DNA from: JBPOIC01 sp052034865
GTDB lineage: Bacteria > UBA10199 > JADFYH01
DNA: 30,599 nt
Reading direction: 5' to 3'
Assembly: GCA_052034865.1 (NCBI GenBank)
Contig: JBPOIC010000013.1
Coordinates: 1 to 30,599 of the forward strand
Part shown: positions 1-11,594 of the stretch, piece after piece
Layout: the number at the start of each line of letters is the position of its first letter
Position numbering within the stretch: the first letter of the stretch is position 1
Notes under the pieces: model-generated
Databases searched by the model: none
What the model saw: only the letters and a program-made list of their open reading frames with translations
Told to the model about the DNA's origin: nothing
Made by a program: the position numbers and the translations under genes

Positions 1-2346
<2,346 letters not shown>

Positions 2347-2466
2347 AATCTTTTAAGTATTTTTAGTCTAGGAAATTTCCCAGCTTAAAAACGCTCTCAA
2401 TTTAGTCTTGATACCTAAGAGACTTCACATGAAATTGTTTGGTATACAGATACCTAGAATATGCAA

Positions 2467-2478
2467 TTGTCAAAGATC
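2467..2478 (-). promoter_or_regulatory. boxA-like antitermination motif, tRNA-Ala/23S spacer
   Basis: Read on the minus strand this is GATCTTTGACAA, close to bacterial rRNA boxA elements (TCTTTGACAA or TCTTTAACAA), which recruit NusB and S10 to keep RNA polymerase from terminating early. It sits between tRNA-Ala and 23S, where a spacer boxA is expected. The same TCTTTGA core recurs in the other spacer and in the leader of this operon. Confidence 0.5.
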
Positions 2479-2509
2479 GAAATTTTTTTTGATCTATGTA
2501 TTATCAGCA

Positions 2510-2582
2510 TGGAGAAGACCGGGATCGAACCGGCGACCTCCTGGTTGCAAACCAGGCGCTCTCCCAACTGAGCTACTTCCCC
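2510..2582 (-). tRNA. tRNA-Ala (anticodon TGC)
   Basis: The reverse complement folds as a 73-nt cloverleaf. The acceptor stem GGGGAAG pairs with CTTCTCC and includes the G3:U70 wobble pair that is the alanine identity element. The anticodon loop holds TTTGCAA (anticodon TGC), the T arm is GGTTCGATCC, and the discriminator base is A. The 3' CCA is not encoded (TGC follows). It sits in the 16S-23S spacer. Confidence 0.97.
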
Positions 2583-2658
2583 TCTTATTTAACCGATAAA
2601 CAATATAAAAGGCGGATCATCTTCTGTAATAGCTAGTTGATGATATTGCTTTTCGTTA

Positions 2659-2732
2659 TGGGCGTGCCTGGAATCGAACCAGGGACCTTACCCTTATCAG
2701 GGGTACGCTCTAACCAACTGAGCTACACGCCC
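2659..2732 (-). tRNA. tRNA-Ile (anticodon GAT)
   Basis: The reverse complement gives a 74-nt cloverleaf: acceptor GGGCGTG pairing with CACGCCC, a D arm with AGCTCAGTTGG, anticodon loop CTGATAA (GAT), and T arm GGTTCGATTCC. Discriminator A; CCA not encoded. The pair tRNA-Ile then tRNA-Ala between 16S and 23S is the commonest bacterial rRNA spacer content. Confidence 0.97.
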
Positions 2733-2805
2733 GAACAGGCCCTCCCACAGAAAAAGCATGCTCAGAGCTGACTGACGTGTACGGCCTCTTCGACTCTTCA
2801 CTCTA

Positions 2806-2818
2806 TGCTCAAAGATCC
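2806..2818 (-). promoter_or_regulatory. boxA-like antitermination motif, 16S/tRNA-Ile spacer
   Basis: The minus strand reads GGATCTTTGAGCA, sharing the TCTTTGA core with the leader element at 4548-4556 and the second spacer element at 2467-2478. Spacer boxA copies just after 16S are typical of rRNA operons. The assignment rests on motif similarity and position only. Confidence 0.45.
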
Positions 2819-2836
2819 AAACACAATATTGATCTT

Positions 2837-2853
2837 AAAACTAAATAGAACGC
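2837..2853 (-). repeat. 16S processing stem, 3' arm
   Basis: This 17-nt segment is the exact reverse complement of 4531-4547 upstream of 16S. In the transcript the two arms would pair and bring the two ends of 16S together, the classic RNase III precursor stem. Pairing continues on both sides with a few bulges (for example ACTCG and TCAA blocks on the inner side). Confidence 0.85.
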
Positions 2854-2874
2854 CTATTTTTGACGAGTTACCCA

Positions 2875-4432
<1,558 letters not shown>

Positions 4433-4530
4433 AAATCTGGTCGCCAAAGACGTATCACTAATGATTGGCCTTTGGCATATTTGCTCCGAAAAATTCCGGA
4501 GCGGAATTAATTAGGACTCGCTCAATTTCA

Positions 4531-4547
4531 GCGTTCTATTTAGTTTT
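4531..4547 (-). repeat. 16S processing stem, 5' arm
   Basis: This is the upstream partner of 2837-2853: 17 nt of perfect complementarity across the 16S gene, with further imperfect pairing towards 4516. In rRNA precursors such long-range stems are cut by RNase III to release 16S. Confidence 0.85.
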
Positions 4548-4556
4548 CAAAGACCA
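4548..4556 (-). promoter_or_regulatory. leader boxA-like motif
   Basis: The minus strand reads TGGTCTTTG followed by AAAAC, directly before the processing stem arm. Position (rRNA leader, about 115 nt before 16S) and core TCTTTGA fit an rRNA antitermination boxA. Confidence 0.5.
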
Positions 4557-4664
4557 AAAAAAATCCTTCATTCATTTCAGTTCATTAAAATGAACATTAA
4601 CAACTACAATAATCTTTCAATATTATTTCACACAGGAAGGGTTTCTACTGTCACTGCATGAGAA

Positions 4665-4697
4665 CCTCGAAGCGAGGCGCGGTTATTATCTAACCGC
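4665..4697 (-). other. two adjacent hairpins in the rRNA leader
   Basis: Two perfect small hairpins sit side by side. The first has 7-bp arms GCGGTTA/TAACCGC (4679-4685 and 4691-4697) around a 5-nt loop. The second has 5-bp arms CCTCG/CGAGG (4665-4669 and 4673-4677) with a 3-nt loop. They lie between the predicted promoter and boxA. No T-run of terminator type follows on the minus strand, so a structural or antitermination role in the leader is more likely than termination. Confidence 0.45.
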
Positions 4698-4757
4698 TCT
4701 TCTTAGTCAAGCTCTAAAATTAATTTTCATTAATTTTTTCAATTAACTCAGAAGCTA

Positions 4758-4786
4758 AATATGAAATCATACTTCAAAATTGTCAA
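4758..4786 (-). promoter_or_regulatory. candidate rRNA promoter
   Basis: On the minus strand a perfect -35 box TTGACA (4781-4786) is followed after 17 bp by CATATT (4758-4763), a 4 of 6 match to the -10 consensus. It lies about 325 bp upstream of 16S, leaving room for a leader with hairpins and boxA. The surroundings are AT-rich, as in UP-element regions, but I cannot verify the start site. Confidence 0.4.
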
Positions 4787-4799
4787 CGGGTCTGACCAA

Positions 4800-5430
4800 G
4801 AAATCATACTATCTTCCCGAACAGGAGCGTGTGAATCGCTTTTCCTGAGATAGAAGTCAACATGATTTGTGAAAAAGATTATTTTTTCATTTATTCTTAA
4901 TGACTCTGAGCAAATTCCTCACCTCATAAATAGTGCGCATGCACAACCAGTGATGTTCTTTTGTGCTTTAGAGTAATCTACTTTTTCTTTCTGTGAATCT
5001 ATAGCCATCCGAGTTGTATTCGGCCTTAACTTTCTCTGACAGCCGATTCCAAAGGTGCTTATCAATAACAAATGTAATGTTACCAAATAGGGCGCAAAAT
5101 GCGTCCTCTCAGGTCTCTCAGAAATCTGAAGAGTCACATCTTTAGTATGTGATTGCATAACCTTGCGAACAATTCGTTCAGGCCTTGTTGAATCGAAAGC
5201 AAAAACTATAAATTAATCCCTGCCACAGGAAGAAAGGCCGTACGGCGCTTTCCGTGAACTTCGGGAGAACGAGTAAAGGTCTGCCCAATCCCTAAGGTTT
5301 ATAAAGATCGGATGATTTGCTATTTCGTTCTCCTCAGGGTATTGCCCTGCTTGGCTTGTCCGCTCAATAGTGAGAAGCACGATCTTGATAGAGCTCACAA
5401 AAACCGCTCTTGGAAGCCAATCAGTAGTCC
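4800..5430. other. gene-poor stretch, no gene recognised
   Basis: About 630 bases between the rRNA promoter and the transposase remnant. Short open frames exist on the minus strand (about 4919-5158 and 5213-5398), but none has a convincing ribosome binding site or a protein I recognise. Frames appear to swap (an open stretch reading DKHLWNRLSEKVKAEYN near 5020-5070 is in a different frame), so this may be decayed coding sequence. Its association with the adjacent transposase relic makes it a likely degraded mobile region. Confidence 0.4.
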
Positions 5431-5440
5431 TTGTGCTCTG

Positions 5441-5870
5441 TCACAGTGATGTTACTGGGTAAAGTCGATTCAGCTTCACACGCACACTTCTTGGATGGTG
5501 AACTGTCAATCGACCTTGCCCATTTGCCTGTTTCATTTTGGTTCCAAACCCTCATTTCTCTTTTGAGAGTTTCTTTATCGGGGATTTTTTGGTCCAGACA
5601 CTGTCATCCTAAAACAGAGAACTCAATTTCAGCTATGTTCAGCCAGCTTCCATGCTTGGAGGTGAGTGGATCTCCAATCGATCCAGAATTCAACAGGCTT
5701 CCTCGGAAGCAAAAGTCTCATACAATGAAGCTGCTTTGTGCGTATTAAAATCATCCAAAAGGTTTGCAAAATAAGAAAATGTTCAAATTATAGTTCCGCT
5801 CATACTCCGTATCATAAAGCATCGGTCGTCCGAGCATAACGGCAACAGAAAATATCCTTCCAGCTGGCGT
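5441..5870 (-). pseudogene. IS630-family transposase remnant (frameshifted, deleted)
   Basis: Reading the minus strand and allowing frame changes recovers the C-terminal half of an IS630-type DDE transposase. From high to low coordinates: LGRPMLYDTEYERN..LNIFLF (compare family YDYEYERNGTAN.F.F), then LDDFNTHKAASLYETFASEEA (family DNLNTH..ASLYE.F..EEA), KHGSWLNIAEIEFSVL (family HGSWLN.AEIE.SVL), QCLDQKIPDKETLKREM, and finally VKLNRLYP before a TGA at 5441. Several frameshifts and in-frame stops separate these blocks. About 45 residues are missing between FLF and LDDFNTH. A 29-residue open stretch at 5974-5888 may be a further relic of its middle part. It is non-functional and old, and sits directly upstream of the liu cluster. 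Confidence 0.8.
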
Positions 5871-6010
5871 AAGGGGCTTTGACCCTAGGCCTCTCTAAAA
5901 AAACTTTCTTCATACTTCTCATACACTCTTCTCACATCCTCATCTGAAAATCGTTCGGGTAACCGCTGCGCCATAAGGTCTTCTTTCTTTAAGGCAGACC
6001 CTTTAGGTGT

Positions 6011-6045
6011 ATTTTTAAAATTTAATCGAGTGCATTTTAAAATTT
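6011..6045. repeat. direct repeat of an AT-rich palindrome upstream of liuB
   Basis: ATTTTTAAAATTT (6011-6023) and ATTTTAAAATTT (6034-6045) are near-identical copies whose centres are about two helical turns apart, 60-90 bp before the liuB start. Each copy is palindromic around TTTTAAAA. This spacing fits binding of a dimeric regulator or part of an AT-rich promoter, but AT-rich sequence can produce such repeats by chance. Confidence 0.3.
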
Positions 6046-6104
6046 GCGCTAACAAGCTTAAAAATTGGGTTGCCCCCTTCTTTTTGATGACCTAAAAGCG
6101 GTGT

Positions 6105-7718
6105 ATGTCAGAAATTTTACACACCCAGATTAATCCAAGCAGCCCTAATTTTGCAGAGAACTCTCGCCACCAAAAAGCTCTAAATGATGAATTTAGAAAA
6201 CAGGTGGATCTCGCCAAAAAAGGAGGCGGAAAAGGACCAGCGGAGAAACATCTTAAGCGTGGAAAACTTCTTGCGCGCGAAAGAATCGAAAAGATCCTCG
6301 ATCCAAATTCTCCCTTTTTAGAATTTTCCACCCTCGCAGCTCACAGCCTTTATAACAATGAAGCCCCTGGGGCTGGAATCGTTACCGGGATTGGATATGC
6401 TTATGGTAGAGAAGTTCTCTTCATCGCCAACGACGCAACAGTTAAAGGAGGAACTTATTATCCTTTGACTGTCAAAAAACATCTCCGTGCCCAGGAAATC
6501 GCTTTTGAAAACCATCTTCCCTGCGTCTACCTGGTCGACTCCGGAGGTGCCTTCCTTCCGCTTCAATCAGAAGTCTTTCCCGACAAAGAGCATTTCGGAC
6601 GCATCTTTTACAATCAAGCTCGCATGAGTGCAGCGGGCATCCCTCAAATTGCGGTTGTGATGGGCAGCTGCACTGCAGGTGGGGCCTACATGCCTGCCAT
6701 GAGCGATGAAACTGTCATTGTAAAGGGAAATGGAACCATTTTCCTGGGTGGCCCCCCTCTCGTCAAAGCCGCAACAGGAGAAGAAGTCACTGCTGAAGAG
6801 CTTGGAGGTGCCGATGTTCACTGCCGCAACTCAGGAGTGACAGATCATTTTGCCGAGGATGATCTTCACGCTCTTGAAATCACTCGAGACATTCTGCTCC
6901 ATTTGAATCGACCTGCCAAACGTGAAGTCGACCTTGTTGCAACTGAAGAGCCTCTTTACCCCGCAGAAGAAATTTACGGCATTCTGCAGAAAGACCTCCG
7001 GCAGCCCTACGATGTACGAGAAATCATTGCTCGAATCGTCGATGGAAGCCGGTTTCATGAATTCAAGAAACTTTATGGCTCAACCCTGGTGTGTGGAATT
7101 GCTCGCATTATGGGGATGCCCATTGGGATTTTAGCAAATAATGGAGTTCTTTTTTCTGAGAGTGCATTGAAAGGGGCTCATTTTATTGAGCTCTGTGATC
7201 AGCGAGGAATCCCACTTCTTTTTTTGCAAAATATCACGGGCTTTATGGTTGGGAAACACTACGAAAATGCCGGCATTGCCAAGGATGGAGCTAAAATGGT
7301 GATGGCTGTCTCAAATGCTCGAGTTCCGAAATTTACAGTCGTGATTGGAGGCTCCTATGGAGCTGGTAATTACGGAATGTGTGGTCGAGCTTACAGTCCA
7401 CGACAACTTTGGATGTGGCCGAATGCACGCATCAGCGTCATGGGTGGAGAACAAGCTGCAAATGTATTACTGACTGTGAAACAGGACCAGCTTCGAAGTG
7501 AAAGAAAGCCACAAATGGATCCAGCTCAAAGTGAGTCTTTCAAAAAACCCACCTTGGAAAAATATGAACAGGAATCTAGCGCTTATTTTTCCACAGCAAG
7601 GCTTTGGGATGACGGAATTATCGACCCCGTAGATACACGAAACGTGTTGGCCGTAGGCCTTGCCGCCGCACTGAACGCACCTTTAAAGCCACAGGCATTT
7701 GGTGTTTTCAGAATGTAA
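6105..7718 (+). CDS. liuB: methylcrotonyl-CoA carboxylase beta (carboxyltransferase) subunit
   Basis: Transfers the carboxyl group from carboxybiotin to 3-methylcrotonyl-CoA, giving 3-methylglutaconyl-CoA in leucine and isovalerate breakdown. At 537 residues it has the normal length for this subunit. The N-terminal carboxyltransferase half has the family's DSGGAFLPLQ and GSCTAGGAYMPAMSDE (about residue 186 on); the C-terminal half has GGSYGAGNYGMCGRAYSPR (about 414 on) and MGGEQAANVL, which together are more typical of MCC beta than of propionyl-CoA carboxylase. The start ATG has no clear Shine-Dalgarno sequence. It opens a cluster in the order liuB-liuC-liuD-liuE known from Pseudomonas. Substrate assignment rests on motifs plus the hydratase and HMG-CoA lyase next door. 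Confidence 0.93.
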   Translation: MSEILHTQINPSSPNFAENSRHQKALNDEFRKQVDLAKKGGGKGPAEKHLKRGKLLARERIEKILDPNSPFLEFSTLAAHSLYNNEAPGAGIVTGIGYAYGREVLFIANDATVKGGTYYPLTVKKHLRAQEIAFENHLPCVYLVDSGGAFLPLQSEVFPDKEHFGRIFYNQARMSAAGIPQIAVVMGSCTAGGAYMPAMSDETVIVKGNGTIFLGGPPLVKAATGEEVTAEELGGADVHCRNSGVTDHFAEDDLHALEITRDILLHLNRPAKREVDLVATEEPLYPAEEIYGILQKDLRQPYDVREIIARIVDGSRFHEFKKLYGSTLVCGIARIMGMPIGILANNGVLFSESALKGAHFIELCDQRGIPLLFLQNITGFMVGKHYENAGIAKDGAKMVMAVSNARVPKFTVVIGGSYGAGNYGMCGRAYSPRQLWMWPNARISVMGGEQAANVLLTVKQDQLRSERKPQMDPAQSESFKKPTLEKYEQESSAYFSTARLWDDGIIDPVDTRNVLAVGLAAALNAPLKPQAFGVFRM

Positions 7719-7760
7719 CCATTAACAATTTGTCGCACTCTCCATTCATTTCTAAAAATT

Positions 7761-8552
7761 ATGGAACAGTTCCAGCCCCTTCTTCTCGAAATCAAAGATC
7801 AAGTTGCAATCCTCACTCTGAACCGACCCGAGCTTCACAATGCTTTCAATGAAATCCTTATTTCCGAACTTCATCGGGCCATCAAAAATATCGGTCAGAA
7901 TCCTGAAGTAAGGGTCGTTATCATTACAGGCACCCCACCCTCTTTCTGCGCTGGAGCGGATTTAAATTGGATGAAAAAAATGCTCCATTACTCCAAAGAG
8001 GAAAACATTGAAGATGCCCAAAAGCTTCATCAAATGCTCTACAGTATTGCCCAATGTCCAAAACCTGTCATAGCCAAAGTGAATGGATCTGCCCTCGGCG
8101 GAGGCGTCGGCATTGCTGCTGCGGCAGACATTAGTTTTGCTTATTCCCATGCGCAATTTGGTCTTTCGGAGGCACGACTTGGACTTCTTCCAGCTGTCAT
8201 CTCACCCTTTGTACTGCGCAAAATTGGAGTTCGGGCTTTCCGAGAGTTTGCCTTAACCGCTGAGCGTTTTCGAGCAGTTCAGGCAAAAGAGATGGGACTG
8301 ATTCAACACTGCGGCGAACCGCAGGAGATAGATGACCTCGTTCAATCAAAAATTGAATCATTGAAGGCAGGTGGGCCCGAAGCACTGGCCAGCACCAAAC
8401 AGTTGATTTTAGAAATTGAATCACTCGATCTAGAACGGTCCAGCGAAGTGACAGCGCGTTTTTTAGCAGAACGCCGCATCAGTGCTGAAGGTCAGGAGGG
8501 GATGGAAGCCTTTTTCCAAAAAAGAAAAGCGGCCTGGATAACCAAGAGATAA
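7761..8552 (+). CDS. liuC: methylglutaconyl-CoA hydratase (crotonase family)
   Basis: A 263-residue enoyl-CoA hydratase/isomerase fold protein, full length for the family. The oxyanion-hole motif CAGADLNWM is at residues 63-70 and the second loop ALGGGVG at 111-117. The usual first catalytic Glu of crotonase (GGGCE) is replaced, as in bacterial LiuC proteins, and SEARLGLLPAVISPFV (Glu137) matches that subgroup. In this context it would hydrate 3-methylglutaconyl-CoA to HMG-CoA, between the carboxylase and the lyase. It is 42 bp after liuB and 38 bp before the biotin carboxylase, consistent with one operon. Confidence 0.88.
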   Translation: MEQFQPLLLEIKDQVAILTLNRPELHNAFNEILISELHRAIKNIGQNPEVRVVIITGTPPSFCAGADLNWMKKMLHYSKEENIEDAQKLHQMLYSIAQCPKPVIAKVNGSALGGGVGIAAAADISFAYSHAQFGLSEARLGLLPAVISPFVLRKIGVRAFREFALTAERFRAVQAKEMGLIQHCGEPQEIDDLVQSKIESLKAGGPEALASTKQLILEIESLDLERSSEVTARFLAERRISAEGQEGMEAFFQKRKAAWITKR

Positions 8553-8590
8553 AATCGATCTTCAATTTACTCGAAACGAAACCAATATTT

Positions 8591-10081
8591 ATGTTTGAAA
8601 AATTACTCATCGCAAATCGTGGCGAAATCGCTCGTCGAATCAATTTTGCCGCCAGAGAAATGGGAATTAAGACCGTCGCCATATATTCAGATCCTGATGC
8701 TGAGGCCTTGCATGTGATAGAGGCCGATGAAGCCTATGGGCTGGATGGAATTGAAAGCGCTGAAACTTATCTTGATATTTCCAAAGTGATTGCGATTGCG
8801 AAGAAATCTGGAGCACAAGCGATTCATCCTGGGTATGGTTTTCTTTCTGAAAATGCAAATTTTGCAAACGCCTGTGAGCAGGAAGGAATTCAATTTATTG
8901 GTCCTTCCTCAAAGGTAATTACCCTTTTGGGAAGCAAAATTGCTTCGAAAGAGCTCGCTAAAAAAATCAACATCTCCATGGTTCCAGGATATTCAGGAGA
9001 AATCCCCCATGGCAAAAAGCTTCAGGAATTGGCTGAAAAAATTGGTTATCCTCTTTTGATCAAGGCAGCAGCGGGTGGCGGCGGAAAAGGAATGCGAGTC
9101 GTTCATGGGCCTGAAGAGCTGGAAGAAATGATTGCAGGAGCCGAACGGGAAGCCTTCGCTTTTTTCAAGGATAAAACTCTTTTTATTGAGCGCTATTTTG
9201 TAAAATCCAAACACATCGAAGTACAGATTTTAGGGGATCATCACGGAAACCTAATCCATCTCTTTGAAAGAGAATGCTCGGTTCAAAGAAGACATCAAAA
9301 GATGATTGAAGAAAGTCCTTCCCCATCTCTTAGCGCAGAGCTTCGTCAGAGAATTTGTGAAGCTGCCATCAAAATTGCTCAGGCAGCGGGTTATTGTTCT
9401 GCGGGTACAGTAGAGTTTCTTGTGGATGAGCAATCACATTTTTATTTTTTGGAAGTTAATACTCGCCTGCAGGTTGAGCATCCGGTCACAGAAATGGTTA
9501 CTGGTATTGATCTGGTAAAAGCGCAGATCCGGATTGCTGCGGGTGAGACCTTAAACATCACTCAATCGCAAATTTCACAAAGGGGGCACGCGATTGAATG
9601 TCGTCTTTATGCCGAAGATCCTGAAAATCATTTTTTACCTTCCGAAGGAAAAATAGGAATTCTGAAAGAGCCTGCCCGGCCAGGAATTCGTATTGATTCT
9701 GCCCTGGAACAGGGAAAACCCGTTCTCCCCTATTACGATCCGATGCTTGCAAAGCTGATTGTGTGGGGATCTGATCGACAGGAAGCCATTCAAAAAATGC
9801 GAATGCTCTTAGAAGACTTCTCGTTGCTGGGAATTCGTCATAATCTTGATTTCTTAAAATTTGTACATGAGTCGCAAGAGTTTATAGATGGCCACTATCA
9901 TACTCATTCGGTGGCTGAATGGATGCCTTCCTTCTTATCCTCGCGCCAGAAAGACAAGTCTCTAAGTCATGCCATCGCCCTTCTTGCGAGCCAGCAACCC
10001 GTTACTCAGCCTACAATGGCTGGTTCATTTCATGAAAAATCGAATCCAATCCTAAGATTGGCCGGTTTCAGAAATGTTTGA
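8591..10081 (+). CDS. liuD: biotin carboxylase subunit of methylcrotonyl-CoA carboxylase (no carrier domain)
   Basis: ATP-dependent carboxylation of biotin. Domains in order: biotin carboxylase N-terminal (LLIANRGEIA, residues 5-14), ATP-grasp with the glycine-rich loop GGGGKGM (162-168), ERECSVQRRHQKMIEE (226-241) and EVNTRLQVEHPVTE (288-301), then the biotin carboxylase C-terminal domain. It ends at residue 496, just after HEKSNPILRLAGF, where LiuD proteins run on into a BT linker domain and biotin carrier domain. Those parts are encoded by the next gene. Biotin carboxylases of acetyl-CoA carboxylase are about 450 residues, so the extra C-terminal tail points to a broken-up LiuD and not AccC. 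The liu neighbours support the methylcrotonyl-CoA role. Confidence 0.88.
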   Translation: MFEKLLIANRGEIARRINFAAREMGIKTVAIYSDPDAEALHVIEADEAYGLDGIESAETYLDISKVIAIAKKSGAQAIHPGYGFLSENANFANACEQEGIQFIGPSSKVITLLGSKIASKELAKKINISMVPGYSGEIPHGKKLQELAEKIGYPLLIKAAAGGGGKGMRVVHGPEELEEMIAGAEREAFAFFKDKTLFIERYFVKSKHIEVQILGDHHGNLIHLFERECSVQRRHQKMIEESPSPSLSAELRQRICEAAIKIAQAAGYCSAGTVEFLVDEQSHFYFLEVNTRLQVEHPVTEMVTGIDLVKAQIRIAAGETLNITQSQISQRGHAIECRLYAEDPENHFLPSEGKIGILKEPARPGIRIDSALEQGKPVLPYYDPMLAKLIVWGSDRQEAIQKMRMLLEDFSLLGIRHNLDFLKFVHESQEFIDGHYHTHSVAEWMPSFLSSRQKDKSLSHAIALLASQQPVTQPTMAGSFHEKSNPILRLAGFRNV

Positions 10082-10150
10082 ATTTTTCATAAGCATTTTA
10101 GAATTCGTGTCAGACTTAAAAAAGTTTAAATCAAAAAAACGAGATTCGTC

Positions 10151-10636
10151 ATGAAAACAGAAATTCAGGATGGTGAAAAAATCTTCGAAGCTTCCCTAGA
10201 AAATAATGAAAAAAAATTCATAGCACGGTTTTTAGATGAGCAAATCGAAGGTGAAATTTTGAAATGGGATCCCCCCTCTTTTATTTTACAAGTAGGACAA
10301 CGAACTCTGAAAGGACTTTTCTATCGTCAAAAAGACTGGATCGACATCCAGCTTCCGATGGGAACTTTTCGCGTGCGCTACGCACCTCCCAAATCAAGAA
10401 GATCCAATACAGCCCACACTGAAGGTCACCTGAATGCTCCCATGCCTGGAAAAGTAGTGAAGGTCTGTGTTCAGGAGGGAGAGCCAGTCAAAAAAGGTGA
10501 TTTGTTAATGATCTTGGAAGCCATGAAAATGGAGCACAAGATCGTAAGTCCTAAAGAAGGTGTAATTGAAAAAATCCGCTATCGGGAAGGCGACCGGGTG
10601 AGTCAGGGAGAGGACCTGATAGATATCAAATCGTAA
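10151..10636 (+). CDS. biotin carboxyl carrier protein, separate C-terminal piece of the carboxylase alpha subunit
   Basis: A 161-residue protein. Residues about 90-161 form a biotinyl domain with NAPMPGKVVKV and the biotinylation motif LEAMKMEHK, with Lys126 placed 35 residues from the C-terminus as usual. Residues 1-85 are a beta-rich stretch that would correspond to the BT linker domain of fused LiuD. Together with the upstream 496-residue protein it sums to 657 residues, the size of a complete LiuD. The gene has its own ATG, 69 bp after the biotin carboxylase stop, preceded by ACGAG about 8 bases upstream; a near-identical AACGAGATT precedes the following lyase gene. It looks like a genuine split and not a sequencing frameshift, because the gap has no coding continuity. 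Confidence 0.88.
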   Translation: MKTEIQDGEKIFEASLENNEKKFIARFLDEQIEGEILKWDPPSFILQVGQRTLKGLFYRQKDWIDIQLPMGTFRVRYAPPKSRRSNTAHTEGHLNAPMPGKVVKVCVQEGEPVKKGDLLMILEAMKMEHKIVSPKEGVIEKIRYREGDRVSQGEDLIDIKS

Positions 10637-10647
10637 ACGAGATTTAC

Positions 10648-11565
10648 ATGCATTATCCTTCAAAAGTTTATATCACTGAGGTTGGACCTCGGGATGGCCT
10701 TCAGAATGAAAAAGAGCTGGTTTCAACCGACATCAAACTCTCTTTCATTCATGCGCTGATGGATGCAGGTCATACCCAAATAGAAGCTTCCTCATTTGTA
10801 AGCCCTCAATGGGTTCCGCAAATGGGTGATGCCAAGGAAATTTTTGCGGGCATTCAAAAGCGTCCTGGTGTTCGGACCATCGCTTTGGTGCCCAATCAGA
10901 AAGGTCTTGAGAAAGCCCTCGCCTCACAGGTGGATTCGATAGCACTTTTTACAGCCGCTTCCGAAAGTTTTACCAAGAAAAATATCAATCGGACGATAGA
11001 AGAATCCCTTCAGGATTTTGAAAGGATTGTACAGATCGCCAAACCTCAAAAGATTTGGATTCGTGGCTATATTTCCACCTGTTTTGGTTGCCCCTATGAA
11101 GGGGAGGTTAATCCCCAAAAAGTGCTTGAAGTATTGAAACGGCTATTACGGATGGGAGTGGATGAGATTTCGATTGGAGACACAATTGGAGTTGCAACCC
11201 CATACACTGTAACCAACCTTCTTGAACTTATTTCCAAATCTTGTTCTTTCGATCAAGTCGCACTCCATTTTCATGACACCCGCGGGATTGCCCTGGCGAA
11301 TGTCCTGGTTGCTCTACAGTCTGGAATTTATCGATTTGACAGTTCGGCTGGTGGACTAGGTGGCTGTCCTTACGCACCGGGGGCTGCGGGAAACCTCGCC
11401 ACAGAAGACCTCGTCTATATGTTGGATGGAATGGGAATTGAAACGGGAATCGATTTTGACAAACTTTGCCTGACCTCAAAGAGGATGGAAAAAATCTTGC
11501 GCAAAACCCTGCCAAGCAAAAGTCTACAGGCGAATGTGAAAAAATGTGAATTTTCTCTCGGATAA
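10648..11565 (+). CDS. liuE: hydroxymethylglutaryl-CoA lyase
   Basis: Cleaves HMG-CoA to acetoacetate and acetyl-CoA, the last step of leucine breakdown. At 305 residues it is normal length. The TIM-barrel active-site motifs are intact: EVGPRDGLQNE (Arg15, Asp16), the metal-binding LHFHDTRG (His207, His209), and the signature GGLGGCPYAPGAAGNLATED with the flexible-loop cysteine Cys240. The start ATG is 11 bp after the carrier-protein stop, with an AACGAGATT element ahead of it. It is the final recognisable gene of the liu unit. Confidence 0.94.
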   Translation: MHYPSKVYITEVGPRDGLQNEKELVSTDIKLSFIHALMDAGHTQIEASSFVSPQWVPQMGDAKEIFAGIQKRPGVRTIALVPNQKGLEKALASQVDSIALFTAASESFTKKNINRTIEESLQDFERIVQIAKPQKIWIRGYISTCFGCPYEGEVNPQKVLEVLKRLLRMGVDEISIGDTIGVATPYTVTNLLELISKSCSFDQVALHFHDTRGIALANVLVALQSGIYRFDSSAGGLGGCPYAPGAAGNLATEDLVYMLDGMGIETGIDFDKLCLTSKRMEKILRKTLPSKSLQANVKKCEFSLG

Positions 11566-11594
11566 AGCTCTGGAACTGAAAATATTAAAATCTC

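Noticed and set aside
4919..5398. Two short minus-strand open frames (79 and 61 codons)
   Set aside because: No recognisable domain and no start signal; neighbouring readable fragments are in other frames. Treated as possible decayed sequence, not genes.
5431..5748. A 105-codon plus-strand open frame
   Set aside because: It is antisense to the IS630-type transposase remnant, whose conserved motifs read on the minus strand.
10082..10150. Gap between biotin carboxylase and carrier genes considered as a frameshift scar
   Set aside because: The gap reads as non-coding AT-rich sequence with a stop-rich pattern, and the carrier gene has its own start region, so a true split is preferred.
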